A stretch of DNA of 64,000 nt from Enterobacter asburiae (GCF_007035645.1 NZ_AP019632.1:3410001-3474000), one strand, 5' to 3'. Counted from the stretch's first letter, positions 48,463-59,563 are shown. Made by a program: numbers and translations. Notes: generated by a model from the sequence alone, not told the origin.

Positions 48463-50115
48463 CTACTGCCAGCTCACCTCACCCTTCGGCTCGTACGCAT
48501 TCACGTCAATCGGTGAATTCTGCTCGATGAACTGCTTCAGCACTTCCGCATCGATAAAGCCGGTATTCACGTATCCCGGTTTATTATCGATATGCGGATA
48601 GCCGTCGCCGCCGGTGGCGTTAAAGCTTAACGTCGCCAGACGGTACGTTTTGGCCGGGTCAACCGGTTCGCCTTTGATCTTCAGGTCGTTAAGCTTGCCG
48701 TCTTTCGCCACAAAGCTGACGTTGGCAAACTGCGGATAGGCCCCGGAATCCGGCTTCATCTGCGCCACGGCGGTCAGGTAGTCAATCACCTCTTTCCCGC
48801 TCATGTCCGCATAAACCACCACGTTGCCGAACGGCTGCACCTTCAGGACGTCTTTATAGGTAATGTTTCCGCCCTCGATGGAATCACGAATACCGCCGCC
48901 GCTCATCACGCCGAAGTCAGCGCCGGTGCGCGCCATTTGCGCCGCCAGCACCAGGTGGCCCATGTTGGTCTGCACGAAGCGAACTTTACTGCGGTCCCCC
49001 TCCAGACGACCGTTCAGCGTGCCGATCTTCACGTCCAGCTGCGCCTTGCCTTTGTTCTGGAACGGCGTCAGCAGGGAGAGCATCTGCTGGTTTTCTGGAA
49101 TCTCTGGCGTGTAAAGTACGCGCTCGCTTTTCCCGTCCGGGTAGGTGACTTTCTTCTTCAGGTTGACCGGGATGAGCTGATAATGGACCAGCTTCATCTC
49201 GCCGTTACGGAACTCGAAATCCGCCCGGCCGACGTATTTGCCCCACTCGTGCGCCTGAACAATCCAGATACCGTTCTGACGGTCCGGCGCGCACGGCGTG
49301 CCCGGCACGTAGTCCACCTGCTTTTTGTTCTCCGAGGCCATACACACCGGATCCTGTGAGTGACCGCCCACAATCATTGCCAGCGAGCCCGCGGGCAGGC
49401 TGCGCGCCATTTCCACGTCGCCGGGCGCGTTAGAACCGTGCTCGCCGTTGTCGTAGTGCCCCATGTGCGTGGTGGCGATAATCACGTCCGGCTTCTCGTT
49501 TTGCTGCAGCTCCTGAATCACCAGCTTCGCTTCGTCTGCCGGTTTGCGGAATTCGATATCGGTAAAGAACTCGGGGTTACCAATTTTCGCCGTATCGTCA
49601 GTGGTTAAGCCGATGACCGCGATCTTCAGATCCTGACGCTTAAAAAGCGCCCACGGCTTAAACAGGCGTTCGCCGGTGCTTTTCTGGTAAATATTGGCGG
49701 AGAGGAAGGGGAATTTGGCCCATTTTTCCTGCTGACGCAGCACGGTCAGCGGATTATCGAACTCGTGGTTACCCACGGCCATCGCATCGTAGCCAATCAG
49801 GTTCATGCCGCGAAAATCAGGTTCCGCGTCCTGTAAATCGGATTCCGGCACGCCGGTATTGATATCGCCACCCGACAGCAGCAGCACGCTGCCGCCCTGG
49901 GCAGACACCTCTTTACGAATGCCGTCCACCAGCGTTTTTTGCGCCGACAGGCCATATTCGCCGTATTCGCTGCGCCAGAAATGACCGTGGTGATCGTTGG
50001 TATGCAGAATGGTGATTTTATAGGTTTTGTCTTTTTCATACGCCTGCGCGGGCAGGCTTACCAGGCCCCATGCGGCGATGAGCGCCAGCGCGACGCCCCG
50101 CTTCATAAACTTCAT
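48463..50115 (-). CDS. ushA: Periplasmic 5'-nucleotidase / UDP-sugar hydrolase UshA
   Basis: A 550-residue enzyme, the length of E. coli UshA. The signal peptide ends near AQA-YEKDK. The metallophosphoesterase motifs are ITILHTNDHHGHFW (about 30-43), LLSGGDINTG, AVGNHEFDN and VGGHSQDPV. The C-terminal nucleotide-binding domain includes FNATGGDGYP. It splits external nucleotides and UDP-glucose so that nucleosides can be taken up. The start at 50115 (MKFMKRGV) is the family start. Confidence 0.97.
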   Translation of the reverse strand: MKFMKRGVALALIAAWGLVSLPAQAYEKDKTYKITILHTNDHHGHFWRSEYGEYGLSAQKTLVDGIRKEVSAQGGSVLLLSGGDINTGVPESDLQDAEPDFRGMNLIGYDAMAVGNHEFDNPLTVLRQQEKWAKFPFLSANIYQKSTGERLFKPWALFKRQDLKIAVIGLTTDDTAKIGNPEFFTDIEFRKPADEAKLVIQELQQNEKPDVIIATTHMGHYDNGEHGSNAPGDVEMARSLPAGSLAMIVGGHSQDPVCMASENKKQVDYVPGTPCAPDRQNGIWIVQAHEWGKYVGRADFEFRNGEMKLVHYQLIPVNLKKKVTYPDGKSERVLYTPEIPENQQMLSLLTPFQNKGKAQLDVKIGTLNGRLEGDRSKVRFVQTNMGHLVLAAQMARTGADFGVMSGGGIRDSIEGGNITYKDVLKVQPFGNVVVYADMSGKEVIDYLTAVAQMKPDSGAYPQFANVSFVAKDGKLNDLKIKGEPVDPAKTYRLATLSFNATGGDGYPHIDNKPGYVNTGFIDAEVLKQFIEQNSPIDVNAYEPKGEVSWQ

Positions 50116-50284
50116 CTTCTCTCTCCCTGACCAATAGACAAAGGCAAAAATTACAGTGACTAACAAGAATAGACAAATAAGTTTTCAGAATTGCGACTTT
50201 CTTCAAATGTCCCGGACGGGTATGTTAGTCGGATAATAATTACACCCTGCATCTCTAATAACGAAAAACGTGGTACTTCTCTCT

Positions 50285-51493
50285 ATGGCAATCAGTGAAT
50301 CAACCCAGCCCGTTCCGGGCGCGCCGGCGTCGCGCACCTCCTTTAAAGTCTTAGGCGCAATCAGTCTCTCGCACCTGCTCAACGACATGATCCAGTCGTT
50401 GATTCTGGCCATTTATCCGCTGCTGCAGTCCGAGTTTTCGTTAACGTTCGTGCAGATCGGGATGATCACCCTGACCTTCCAGCTGGCTTCCTCACTGCTG
50501 CAGCCGGTGGTGGGCTACTGGACGGATAAATACCCGATGCCGTGGTCGCTGCCGATCGGCATGTGCTTTACCTTAAGCGGGCTGGTGCTGCTGGCCATGG
50601 CGGGGAGTTTTGAAGCGGTGTTGGTTGCCGCCGCGCTGGTGGGCACCGGATCGTCCGTCTTCCATCCGGAGTCCTCGCGCGTGGCGCGTATGGCTTCAGG
50701 GGGCCGTCACGGTCTGGCGCAGTCTCTCTTCCAGGTGGGCGGTAACTTTGGTAGCTCTCTCGGCCCGCTGCTGGCCGCGGTGATTATTGCCCCTTACGGT
50801 AAAGGCAACGTGGCCTGGTTTGTACTGGCCGCGCTGCTGGCGATCATCGTGCTGGCGCAGATCAGCCGCTGGTATGCCGCTCAGCATCGCGTGAATAAAG
50901 GTAAACCTAAAGCGAAGGTTATCAATCCCCTTCCGCGCAACAAGGTTATCCTGGCGGTTTCCGTGCTGCTGGTACTGATTTTCTCGAAATACTTCTATAT
51001 GGCGAGCATCAGCAGCTATTACACCTTTTATCTGATGCAAAAATTCGGATTATCGGTACAGAATGCGCAGATCCACCTGTTTGCCTTCCTGTTCGCCGTC
51101 GCGGCCGGCACGGTCATTGGCGGGCCTGTGGGTGATAAGATTGGGCGTAAATATGTCATTTGGGGCTCTATCCTCGGCGTGGCGCCGTTTACCCTTATTT
51201 TGCCGTATGCGAGCCTTGAATGGACGGGGATTTTAACCGTGATCATTGGTTTTATCCTCGCATCCGCCTTTTCCGCCATTCTGGTCTATGCCCAGGAGCT
51301 GCTGCCTGGCCGTATCGGTATGGTTTCCGGGCTCTTTTTCGGTTTCGCCTTCGGCATGGGCGGGCTTGGAGCGGCGGTGTTGGGGATAGTGGCGGATCAC
51401 ACCAGCATCTTCCTGGTCTATAAAATCTGCGCTTTCCTGCCACTTCTTGGGATGTTGACCATATTCCTGCCTGATAACCGTCATAAAGCGTAA
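50285..51493 (+). CDS. fsr: Fosmidomycin resistance protein Fsr (MFS)
   Basis: A 402-residue MFS exporter, close to E. coli Fsr (406). Twelve membrane segments are seen; typical stretches are SLSHLLNDMIQSLILAIYPL, GSSVFHPESSRVARMASGG and KIGRKYVIWGSILGVAPF (A-like motif). Increased copy number gives fosmidomycin resistance in E. coli; the natural substrate is not known. The start is MAISES (50285). Confidence 0.95.
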   Translation: MAISESTQPVPGAPASRTSFKVLGAISLSHLLNDMIQSLILAIYPLLQSEFSLTFVQIGMITLTFQLASSLLQPVVGYWTDKYPMPWSLPIGMCFTLSGLVLLAMAGSFEAVLVAAALVGTGSSVFHPESSRVARMASGGRHGLAQSLFQVGGNFGSSLGPLLAAVIIAPYGKGNVAWFVLAALLAIIVLAQISRWYAAQHRVNKGKPKAKVINPLPRNKVILAVSVLLVLIFSKYFYMASISSYYTFYLMQKFGLSVQNAQIHLFAFLFAVAAGTVIGGPVGDKIGRKYVIWGSILGVAPFTLILPYASLEWTGILTVIIGFILASAFSAILVYAQELLPGRIGMVSGLFFGFAFGMGGLGAAVLGIVADHTSIFLVYKICAFLPLLGMLTIFLPDNRHKA

Positions 51494-51499
51494 ATTACG

Positions 51500-51526
51500 G
51501 GTAGCCAAAGTTTTACTTTGGCTACC
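51500..51526 (+). terminator. Hairpin after fsr
   Basis: GGTAGCCAAAG (51500-51510) pairs with CTTTGGCTACC (51516-51526), an 11-bp perfect stem seven bases after the stop codon. The T run is missing, so it may act through Rho or only protect the message. Confidence 0.65.
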
Positions 51527-51722
51527 TGATACCCTGATGCCATAAGGGTTTCTTCTTCTTACCCTCGCTGAATTTATCAAAACGCGCTTTTTTACGGGCA
51601 TATTGCTGTTTTATTCAAACTTCAACAATAATTCATAAACATAAGGGTAAAAATTGTCATAAACTATTACTCGGTTTTTTGGTTTTCGCCAAAAAGGAAC
51701 ACCCACAACGAAAGGAGACGGA

Positions 51723-53399
51723 ATGCACCACGCCACACCGCTTATCACCACCATTGTTGGTGGACTTGTGCTCGCTTTTATCCTCGGCATGATAGCCAAT
51801 AAGCTGCGTATTTCTCCTCTTGTCGGCTATCTGTTAGCGGGTGTACTGGCGGGACCCTTTACGCCAGGCTTCGTGGCGGATACCAAGCTGGCCCCTGAGC
51901 TGGCGGAATTGGGCGTGATTCTGCTGATGTTTGGCGTCGGCCTGCACTTCTCCCTGAAGGATCTGATGGCGGTAAAGTCGATCGCCATACCGGGAGCGAT
52001 CGCCCAGATTGGGGTGGCGACGCTGCTGGGGATGGCGCTTTCGGCGGTGCTGGGCTGGTCGTTAATGACCGGTATCGTATTTGGGCTGTGTCTCTCAACC
52101 GCCAGTACCGTGGTGCTGCTGCGCGCGCTTGAAGAGAGACAGCTGATAGACAGCCAGCGCGGGCAAATCGCGATAGGCTGGCTGATTGTTGAAGACCTGG
52201 TCATGGTGTTGACGCTGGTGCTGCTGCCAGCCGTCGCCGGGATGATGGAAAAAGACAACGTCGGCTTTGCCTCGCTGGCGCTGGATATGAGTATCACCAT
52301 CGGTAAGGTGGTGGCGTTTATCGCCATCATGATGCTGGTGGGACGCCGTCTGGTGCCGTGGATCATGTCCCGCAGCGCGGCAACCGGCTCACGCGAGCTG
52401 TTTACCCTCTCCGTGCTGGCGCTGGCGCTGGGTATCGCTTTTGGTGCCGTAGAGCTGTTTGATGTCTCCTTTGCCCTGGGCGCGTTCTTCGCCGGGATGG
52501 TGCTGAACGAGTCCGAGCTGAGCCACCGCGCGGCGCATGACACTCTGCCGCTGCGCGATGCCTTCGCCGTGCTGTTCTTCGTCTCCGTCGGGATGCTGTT
52601 TGACCCGATGGTCCTGATTCACCAGCCGCTGGCCGTGCTGGGCACGCTGGCGATCATCATCTTTGGTAAGTCGCTTGCCGCCTTCTTCCTGGTGCGGATG
52701 TTCGGCCACTCCCCGCGCACGGCGTTGACCATCGCCGCCAGCCTGGCGCAGATCGGTGAGTTCGCCTTTATTCTGGCCGGTCTGGGCATGGCCCTGAACC
52801 TGCTGCCGCAGGCGGGGCAAAACCTGGTGCTGGCGGGGGCGATTCTGTCGATTATGCTGAACCCGGTGCTGTTTGCCCTGCTGGAAAAATACCTCGATAA
52901 AACCGAAACGCTGGAAGAACAGACGCTGGAAGAGGCCATCGAAGAAGAGAAGCAGATCCCGGTGGATATTTGCAATCACGCCCTGCTGGTCGGCTTTGGC
53001 CGCGTGGGCAGCCTGCTCGGTGAGAAGCTGATGGCGCAGGGCATTCCGCTGGTGGTGATTGAGACCTCACGCACCCGCGTCGACGAGCTGCGCGAGCGCG
53101 GTATTCGTGCGGTACTGGGCAATGCGGCAAACGAAGAGATCATGAATCTGGCGCACCTGGACTGCGCGCGCTGGCTGCTGCTGACCATACCTAACGGCTA
53201 TGAAGCGGGCGAAATTGTGGCCTCCGCGCGCGAGAAGTGCCCAACGATTGAGATTATCGCCCGGGCGCACTATGACGACGAGGTGGAGTACATTACCGAA
53301 CGCGGTGCGAATAAGGTGGTGATGGGCGAGCGCGAGATTGCGAATACGATGCTGACGCTGCTGGAGAAACCGCCGGTTGAAGAAGGGGTGACGGGGTAA
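51723..53399 (+). CDS. ybaL: Cation/proton antiporter YbaL (KefB/KefC type)
   Basis: A 558-residue inner-membrane antiporter, the length of E. coli YbaL. Residues 1-385 form the CPA2 exchanger with about 12 helices (ELGVILLMFGVGLHFSLKDL; LCLSTASTVVLLRALEERQL). The C-terminal RCK domain (about 415-530) has the nucleotide loop LLVGFGRVGSLLGEKL and the acidic strand end VVIE. A charged linker EEQTLEEAIEEEKQ joins the parts. Potassium export is inferred from KefB/KefC. It ends at the triplicated composite repeat. Confidence 0.95.
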   Translation: MHHATPLITTIVGGLVLAFILGMIANKLRISPLVGYLLAGVLAGPFTPGFVADTKLAPELAELGVILLMFGVGLHFSLKDLMAVKSIAIPGAIAQIGVATLLGMALSAVLGWSLMTGIVFGLCLSTASTVVLLRALEERQLIDSQRGQIAIGWLIVEDLVMVLTLVLLPAVAGMMEKDNVGFASLALDMSITIGKVVAFIAIMMLVGRRLVPWIMSRSAATGSRELFTLSVLALALGIAFGAVELFDVSFALGAFFAGMVLNESELSHRAAHDTLPLRDAFAVLFFVSVGMLFDPMVLIHQPLAVLGTLAIIIFGKSLAAFFLVRMFGHSPRTALTIAASLAQIGEFAFILAGLGMALNLLPQAGQNLVLAGAILSIMLNPVLFALLEKYLDKTETLEEQTLEEAIEEEKQIPVDICNHALLVGFGRVGSLLGEKLMAQGIPLVVIETSRTRVDELRERGIRAVLGNAANEEIMNLAHLDCARWLLLTIPNGYEAGEIVASAREKCPTIEIIARAHYDDEVEYITERGANKVVMGEREIANTMLTLLEKPPVEEGVTG

Positions 53400-53404
53400 G
53401 TTTG

Positions 53405-53686
53405 GTGCGGCCTGATGCCCTCACCCTGACCCTCTCCCACAGGGAGAGGGAACGAACACTAAAAACGGCAACCACAGGTTGCCGTTTTGCTTTTACCTTG
53501 TGCGGCCTGATGCCCTCACCCTGGCCCTCTCCCACGAGGAGAGGGAACAAACACTAAAAACGGCAACCACAGGTTGCCGTTTTGCTTTTACCTTGTGCGG
53601 CCTGATGCCCTCACCCTGACCCTCTCCCACAGGGAGAGGGAACAAACACTAAAAACGGCAACCAGGGTTGCCGTTTTGCTTTTACC
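53405..53686 (-). repeat. Composite two-hairpin repeat in three tandem units (period 95 bp)
   Basis: Units begin at 53405, 53500 and 53595, each with GTGCGGCCTGAT, the dispersed palindrome (53417-53450, 53512-53545, 53607-53640; copies 7-9), AACACTAAAAACGG and a GGCAACC/GGTTGCC hairpin. On the minus strand the order matches copies A and B. The unit nearest gsk is three bases shorter in its loop and supplies the gsk stop codon. Confidence 0.92.
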
Positions 53687-54986
53687 TGTCCCAGTAAGCC
53701 TCTTCGAGGCTGTCTTCACGTTCCGGCAGCCCACGCGTTAAGCGCGGGGAGTGCTGGTTCAGTACCTGATAGCTCACGCGGTTGGCATATTTACACACCT
53801 GTGCCAGCGAGGAATAGGTCAGCCAGCTGAACTTGTGCTTGCTGGAGTTCGGCACGTTGGTTTTATGGTAGGCGTTCGCGGTGATGTCGTGCAGCAGTGC
53901 GGCCAGCGCGCCGTCGCCCGCACCGTTGGTGTTCATGATCTTCTCCGGCCCGCCCATATACGGCGCGATATGAGAGTAGATACGCAGCGGATTCACGCAA
54001 TCTTTGTAGCGCATGCCGCGGCTGAACTCGTACTGGTTGAACTCGGCAATCGCACCGGGCAGCAGCGGGTGCTGGGTTTTGCGTTTGCTCTCTTCTTCCG
54101 TGAAGCCCGCCATATAGAGCCCAACCGGGCCGGCGGTGCAGAGCACCAGATCCACCCAGTCCAGCGCTTTGTCAGACGCCAGCAGCGGATCGCTTTCGCC
54201 GGTCAGCGCTTCGGCCTCTTCTTCGTTCATTGCCAGAATCGAGACGTGCTCTTTCAGGAACGCCTGCCACCACTCCGGGTTATCGGCGATAACGAATTTC
54301 GTGCCCAGCGTCAGAACGACCGGCACGTTGTATTTCTTCGCGTACTCGATCGCTTTCATGGTCGCTTCCGGCATCGGCTCGCCCGGCTTACAGCGCACCA
54401 GATAGGAAGTCAGCACCAGCGCCGAGGCGCCCGCGATCACCTCTTCCGGAATACTCTCGGCGCGCAGCTTATTCATATGACCCGGGCTGATGGCAAAAGT
54501 ACGCTCGCCGGAATCGCTAATCAGCGTAAAGCAGCGGCCAATAGGCCCGTCGACGCCCTGAAGGTAGTTCAGATCGGTACGGCTGGAGGTGTTGCAGAGA
54601 TAGCGGTAGGCATAGCCACCGATTTCGATATTGCTGCACATCACGCCGAGCAGCACCGAGCGGTCGTCGGCCAGCACGGAGTAGTTGTGCATGGTATTGC
54701 CGATGGTGCCACCGGCGAACTGATGGGTAATCAGGTTTTCGCGCACCAGCTCCTGATACAGCGCTTCGGCAACGTCGTCCTCAATCACCAGCGAGTGACC
54801 GGCGCTCAGACCGTAACGGGCGACAAACGCATCATCCACTTTCGCTTCAATGTCCACCAGCGTCTGATCGATACCGACGACCCATGCCGCGCTGGTTTCG
54901 TTTTCTGGCTGGATTTGCTGCAGGAGCGGGTCGCGGGCATCGACGGGGAAGTAGTGTTTGGATTTGCGTTTACCGGGAAATTTCAT
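53682..54986 (-). CDS. gsk: Inosine-guanosine kinase
   Basis: A 434-residue PfkB-family kinase, equal in length to E. coli Gsk, which phosphorylates inosine and guanosine for salvage. The substrate side has FAGGTIGNTMHNYSVLADDR (about 90-109), and the catalytic PfkB signature is MNTNGAGDGALAALLHD (about 345-361) with the base Asp. The start at MKFPGKRKSK is taken from the family. The final codons AGG TAA are the first bases of the adjacent composite repeat, so the repeat touches the coding region. Confidence 0.97.
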   Translation of the reverse strand: MKFPGKRKSKHYFPVDARDPLLQQIQPENETSAAWVVGIDQTLVDIEAKVDDAFVARYGLSAGHSLVIEDDVAEALYQELVRENLITHQFAGGTIGNTMHNYSVLADDRSVLLGVMCSNIEIGGYAYRYLCNTSSRTDLNYLQGVDGPIGRCFTLISDSGERTFAISPGHMNKLRAESIPEEVIAGASALVLTSYLVRCKPGEPMPEATMKAIEYAKKYNVPVVLTLGTKFVIADNPEWWQAFLKEHVSILAMNEEEAEALTGESDPLLASDKALDWVDLVLCTAGPVGLYMAGFTEEESKRKTQHPLLPGAIAEFNQYEFSRGMRYKDCVNPLRIYSHIAPYMGGPEKIMNTNGAGDGALAALLHDITANAYHKTNVPNSSKHKFSWLTYSSLAQVCKYANRVSYQVLNQHSPRLTRGLPEREDSLEEAYWDR

Positions 54987-55048
54987 GGTCTGAACTGTAC
55001 GAAGAATATGGGCCGGGAATGGTAGCACAAACCCGGCCCGGAGTGCGA

Positions 55049-56011
55049 TCAGCGGCTGTTCGTTACCAGCGAGACCATCATATCGATATGCTCAGGCGAG
55101 TCGTTAAGCGCCGGAATGTACTCATACTTTTCGCCGCCAGCCTCAAGGAAAAATTCCCGGTTTTGCACCGCGATCTCCTCCAGCGTTTCCAGACAGTCTG
55201 CCGAGAAGCCCGGCGACATCACCTGAATGTGCTTCACGCCCTTCTCACCCAGCATTTTGAGGGTTTCATCGGTATAAGGCGTCAGCCACGGCTCGCGACC
55301 GAAGCGCGACTGGAAGGTCATCATCACCTTCTCCGGCGGCAGGCCAAGGGCGGAAACCAGCTCGCGCGTAGTATCGCGGCAGCGCTGCGGATAATCATCC
55401 CCTTCATTGGCGAAACGCTGCGGGATCCCGTGATAGGAGAGCAGCAGCAGATCCGGCTCGCCGTGCTTTTCAAACGACGCGCGCGCGCTGTTGGCAAGCG
55501 CCTGGATGTAGAGATCGTTATCCGCGTAGTCGCGAATAAAAGTCACGCCCGGAATACGGCGGCGGGTCGCCAGAATGCGGGCCAGCTCGTCCCAGACGGC
55601 GGCCACCGTCGAGCAGGAGTACTGCGGGTAGAGCGCCAGCACGACGATATGGTCCACGCCCTGCGCCAGCAGGGATTCCACCGCGCTTTGCAGGGACGGT
55701 TTTCCGTAGCTCATGCCGAGCGCGACGGGCATATCCGGCAGTCGGGCGGCCAGCGCTTTTTCCTGACGACGGCTGTAAACCATCAGCGGCGAGCCCTCTT
55801 CCATCCAGACGGACTGATAGAGTTTGGCGACGCGCGGGGAACGAATCGGCAGAATGACGCCACGCAGCAGCGGCCACCACAGCAGTCTCGGGAAATCCAC
55901 GACGCGCGTGTCGCTTAAAAATTGTCGCAGGTAGCGTTTTACCGCGTCTGATGTAGGTGCTTCTGGAGTGCCCAGATTGGCAAGCAGGATGCCGGTTTTC
56001 GCCTGACTCAT
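55049..56011 (-). CDS. hemH: Ferrochelatase HemH
   Basis: A 320-residue enzyme (E. coli 320) that inserts ferrous iron into protoporphyrin IX, the last step of haem synthesis. Family marks are [20 protein letters not shown] (6-25), [20 protein letters not shown] (about 188-207, with the catalytic His) and [17 protein letters not shown] (about 268-284, with the Glu). It lies between adk and gsk as in K-12. Confidence 0.97.
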   Translation of the reverse strand: MSQAKTGILLANLGTPEAPTSDAVKRYLRQFLSDTRVVDFPRLLWWPLLRGVILPIRSPRVAKLYQSVWMEEGSPLMVYSRRQEKALAARLPDMPVALGMSYGKPSLQSAVESLLAQGVDHIVVLALYPQYSCSTVAAVWDELARILATRRRIPGVTFIRDYADNDLYIQALANSARASFEKHGEPDLLLLSYHGIPQRFANEGDDYPQRCRDTTRELVSALGLPPEKVMMTFQSRFGREPWLTPYTDETLKMLGEKGVKHIQVMSPGFSADCLETLEEIAVQNREFFLEAGGEKYEYIPALNDSPEHIDMMVSLVTNSR

Positions 56012-56103
56012 TCACGCCTCTTAACCATTTGATAGGTTGTCAATTGTAGCGGAAATGCGTTTAAACGAAACCCATTGCTGTAATAGGTAAGATGAGAATA
56101 TTT

Positions 56104-56124
56104 CTCACCCGGGGCCCGGGTGAG
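56104..56124 (-). terminator. Terminator of adk
   Basis: CTCACCCGG (56104-56112) pairs with CCGGGTGAG (56116-56124), directly after the adk stop, with an A/T-rich tail on the minus strand. Confidence 0.75.
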
Positions 56125-56134
56125 AGGCGCGCGA

Positions 56135-56812
<678 letters not shown>

Positions 56813-56915
56813 TCAAAAGCGCTAAACAATACCACCAGAACGGGCATCGCTCAAGGAAGGCGGGAAGGCTGAAACGGTTAACGAGGGGAGATTATTTGGG
56901 TTAGTGAGGTCTGGA

Positions 56916-56948
56916 GCCCTCACCCCGGCCCTCTCCCACGTGAGAGGG
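56916..56948 (+). repeat. Dispersed palindrome, copy 10
   Basis: GCCCTCACCCCGG is followed by CCCTCTCCCACGTGAGAGGG, in which the right arm is one base shorter and has a changed base (the loop and stem become CACGTG). It lies between htpG and adk, 26 bp from the htpG stop. Confidence 0.8.
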
Positions 56949-56973
56949 AGAAGACCAGGGGAGGCGTGCTCAA

Positions 56974-58848
56974 TTACGCCAGCAGCAGCGCATTCACACG
57001 TTTAATGAACAGGTTAGGATCTTCCAGCGTGCCGCGCTCGGCCAGCAGGGACTGATCCAACAGCAGCTCAACCCACTCGGCAAAGCGGGCGTCGTCCTGG
57101 GTATCCGCCGCGCGTTTCACCAGAGGATGATCCGGATTAAGCTCAAAGATATATTTCACTTCCGGCATCGCCTGGCCCGCCGCAGCGAACAGTTTCGCCA
57201 TCTGGGTGCTCATTTCGTCCGCATCGGTGGTGACAATCGCCGGGGTGTCGGTCAGACGGTGCGTGAAGCGCACCTCTTTCACGCGCTCGCCCAGCAGGTT
57301 TTTCACGCGCTCAACGAACGGCTCCAGCGCCTTCTCGGCTTCTTTCGCGCTTTCGTCCACTTCATCCGCCAGCTTGTCGATGGACTCGTCGGCTTTGGCT
57401 ACGGACTGGAAGGATTTACCGTCGAACTCGGTCAGGTAGTTCATCATCCACTCGTCGATGCGGTCAGAAAGCAGCAGCACTTCGATGCCTTTCTTGCGCA
57501 GCAGCTCCAGGTGCGGGCTGCTCTTCGCCGCCGCGTAGCTGTCGGCGGTGATGTAGTAGATCTTCTCCTGCCCTTCTTTCATGCGGGAGACGTACTCTTC
57601 CAGCGACACGGTCTGCGCGGAGGAGTCGGTGTGCGTAGAGGCGAAGCGCAGCAGTTTGGCGATCGTTTCAACGTTCGCGGTGTCTTCTGCCGGGCCTTCT
57701 TTCAGCACCAGGCCGAACTGTTTCCAGAAGGTCTGATATTTTTCCGCATCGTCTTTCGCCAGTTTTTCCAGCATCTGCAGCGCACGTTTGGTCAGGGCGT
57801 TGCGCAGGTTACGGGTGACGGTGCTGTCCTGAAGGATCTCACGGGAGACGTTCAGCGGCAGATCGTTGGAATCGATCAGACCACGCACGAAGCGCAGGTA
57901 GTTCGGCATGAACTGCTCGGCGTCGTCCATGATGAATACGCGCTGCACGTACAGCTTCAGGCCGTGCTTGTGATCGCGGTTCCACATGTCCCACGGCGCC
58001 TGTGCCGGGATGTACAGCAGGCTGGTGTACTCCTGCTTACCTTCCACGCGGTTGTGGCTCCAGGTCAGCGGGTCGGTAAAGTCGTGGGCGATGTGCTTAT
58101 AGAACTCGTTGTATTCGTCGTCTTTAATTTCAGACTTGTTGCGCGTCCACAGCGCCTGCGCCTTGTTGATCTTCTCCCAGGAAACCACGGTTTCACCGTC
58201 TTTCTCTTCCTGTTTTTCAATCTCTACCGGCAGGGCGATGTGATCGGAATATTTGCTGATGATGGAGCGCACGCGCCAGTCGTTCAGGAAATCATCTTCC
58301 CCTTCACGCAGGTGCAGGGTGATTTCGGTGCCGCGATCCGCTTTGGTGATGTCATCAACGGTATATTCGCCTTCCCCTTTGGATTCCCACAGGACGCCGT
58401 TCTCAGCGCTGTCGCCTGCCGCACGGGTACGGACGGTAACTTTGTCGGCCACGATAAACGCCGAGTAGAAACCGACGCCGAACTGGCCGATCAGCTGGCT
58501 GTCTTTCGCCTGGTCAGAGCCCATGGACTCAAGGAACGCTTTGGTGCCGGATTTGGCGATGGTGCCGAGGTGGTCGATCACTTCGTCGCGGTTCATCCCG
58601 ATGCCGTTATCGGCGATGGTCAGGGTGCGGTTCTCTTTATTGAACGAGACGCGCACGCGCAGCTCGCCGTCGCCTTCATACAGGTCCGGGTTGGACAGCG
58701 CGCGGAAGCGCAGCTTGTCCGCCGCGTCCGAGGCGTTGGAAATCAGCTCACGCAGGAAAATTTCTTTGTTGGAATACAGGGAATGGATCATCAGGTGCAG
58801 AAGCTGTTTTACTTCTGACTGGAAACCACGGGTTTCTTGTCCTTTCAT
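56974..58848 (-). CDS. htpG: Chaperone HtpG (bacterial Hsp90)
   Basis: A 624-residue ATP-dependent chaperone, as in E. coli. The N-terminal GHKL ATPase has [17 protein letters not shown] (about 33-49), [18 protein letters not shown] (about 78-95) and [11 protein letters not shown] (about 119-129). The middle domain carries the catalytic Arg in [13 protein letters not shown], and the C-terminal part dimerises. It works with DnaK. A sigma-32 promoter lies at 58901-58929. The start ATG 58848 is preceded by an AGG-type site. Confidence 0.98.
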   Translation of the reverse strand: MKGQETRGFQSEVKQLLHLMIHSLYSNKEIFLRELISNASDAADKLRFRALSNPDLYEGDGELRVRVSFNKENRTLTIADNGIGMNRDEVIDHLGTIAKSGTKAFLESMGSDQAKDSQLIGQFGVGFYSAFIVADKVTVRTRAAGDSAENGVLWESKGEGEYTVDDITKADRGTEITLHLREGEDDFLNDWRVRSIISKYSDHIALPVEIEKQEEKDGETVVSWEKINKAQALWTRNKSEIKDDEYNEFYKHIAHDFTDPLTWSHNRVEGKQEYTSLLYIPAQAPWDMWNRDHKHGLKLYVQRVFIMDDAEQFMPNYLRFVRGLIDSNDLPLNVSREILQDSTVTRNLRNALTKRALQMLEKLAKDDAEKYQTFWKQFGLVLKEGPAEDTANVETIAKLLRFASTHTDSSAQTVSLEEYVSRMKEGQEKIYYITADSYAAAKSSPHLELLRKKGIEVLLLSDRIDEWMMNYLTEFDGKSFQSVAKADESIDKLADEVDESAKEAEKALEPFVERVKNLLGERVKEVRFTHRLTDTPAIVTTDADEMSTQMAKLFAAAGQAMPEVKYIFELNPDHPLVKRAADTQDDARFAEWVELLLDQSLLAERGTLEDPNLFIKRVNALLLA

Positions 58849-58900
58849 CTATGTCGACCTCAACAATGCCATTTAATGGGGTTTTAAAACGTTGAGTGAG

Positions 58901-58929
58901 AGATGGGGATAAGGGAGGAAATTTTCAAG
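58901..58929 (-). promoter_or_regulatory. Heat-shock (sigma-32) promoter of htpG
   Basis: On the minus strand the -35 box CTTGAAA (plus-strand 58923-58929) and the -10 box CCCCATCT (58901-58908) are separated by 14 bp. Both fit the RpoH consensus. The start of transcription would be about 45-50 bp before the htpG ATG. Confidence 0.9.
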
Positions 58930-58953
58930 CGGAGGCCGCGCGCGCAGCCTCCG
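58930..58953 (-). terminator. Terminator of the dnaX-ybaB-recR operon
   Basis: CGGAGGC (58930-58936) pairs with GCCTCCG (58947-58953) around CGCGCGCGCA. It lies five bases after the recR stop codon and directly abuts the htpG -35 box. Confidence 0.75.
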
Positions 58954-58958
58954 TTTGG

Positions 58959-59563
58959 TCAGAAAATAATCTTGTGACGCCCGGCCAGAGAGTGCGACAG
59001 CGTGGTGCCGTCGACCATTTCCAGTTCGCCGCCCACCGGCACGCCGTGGGCAATGCGGCTGGCGTCAACGCCGTACTGCGAGCACAGTTCGGCGATGTAG
59101 TTGGCGGTTGCCTCCCCTTCCACCGTCGGGTTGGTGGCGAGGATCACCTCTTTGATGGTTTCGGACTCAAGACGCTGTTCAAGGCGGTCAAGACCGATAT
59201 CATCCGGGCCAATACCGTCCAGCGGGGAGAGATGCCCCATCAGCACGAAGTAGCGACCGGAAAACTGCCCGGTTTGTTCGATGGCGTAGATGTCCGCCGG
59301 ACTCTCCACCACGCAAATCTGACCGTTTTCCTGACGACGCGGGTTCGTACAGATGTTACACACGTCCTGCTCGGTAAAGGTGCGGCAATCCGCACAGTGA
59401 CCAATTTCTGACATGGCGCGGGTTAAAGCCTGCGCCAGGCGCATCCCGCCGCTGCGGTCGCGCTGCAATAGCGTAAACGCCATGCGCTGCGCCGACTTCG
59501 GGCCAACGCCCGGCAGGCAGCGCAGTGCTTCCATTAACTGCGTGAGCAGCGGACTGGTTTGCA

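Noticed and set aside
53405..53686. Three regular repeats considered as a short CRISPR array
   Set aside because: The repeats are 95 bp, adjacent without spacers, palindromic, and recur singly elsewhere; no cas gene is present.
53751..55025. A 424-codon open frame opposite gsk
   Set aside because: Shadow of gsk; no domain and no ribosome site.
57127..58818. A 563-codon open frame on the plus strand opposite htpG
   Set aside because: It lies wholly antisense to a highly conserved gene, has no ribosome site or known domain, and is explained by GC-rich third positions of htpG.
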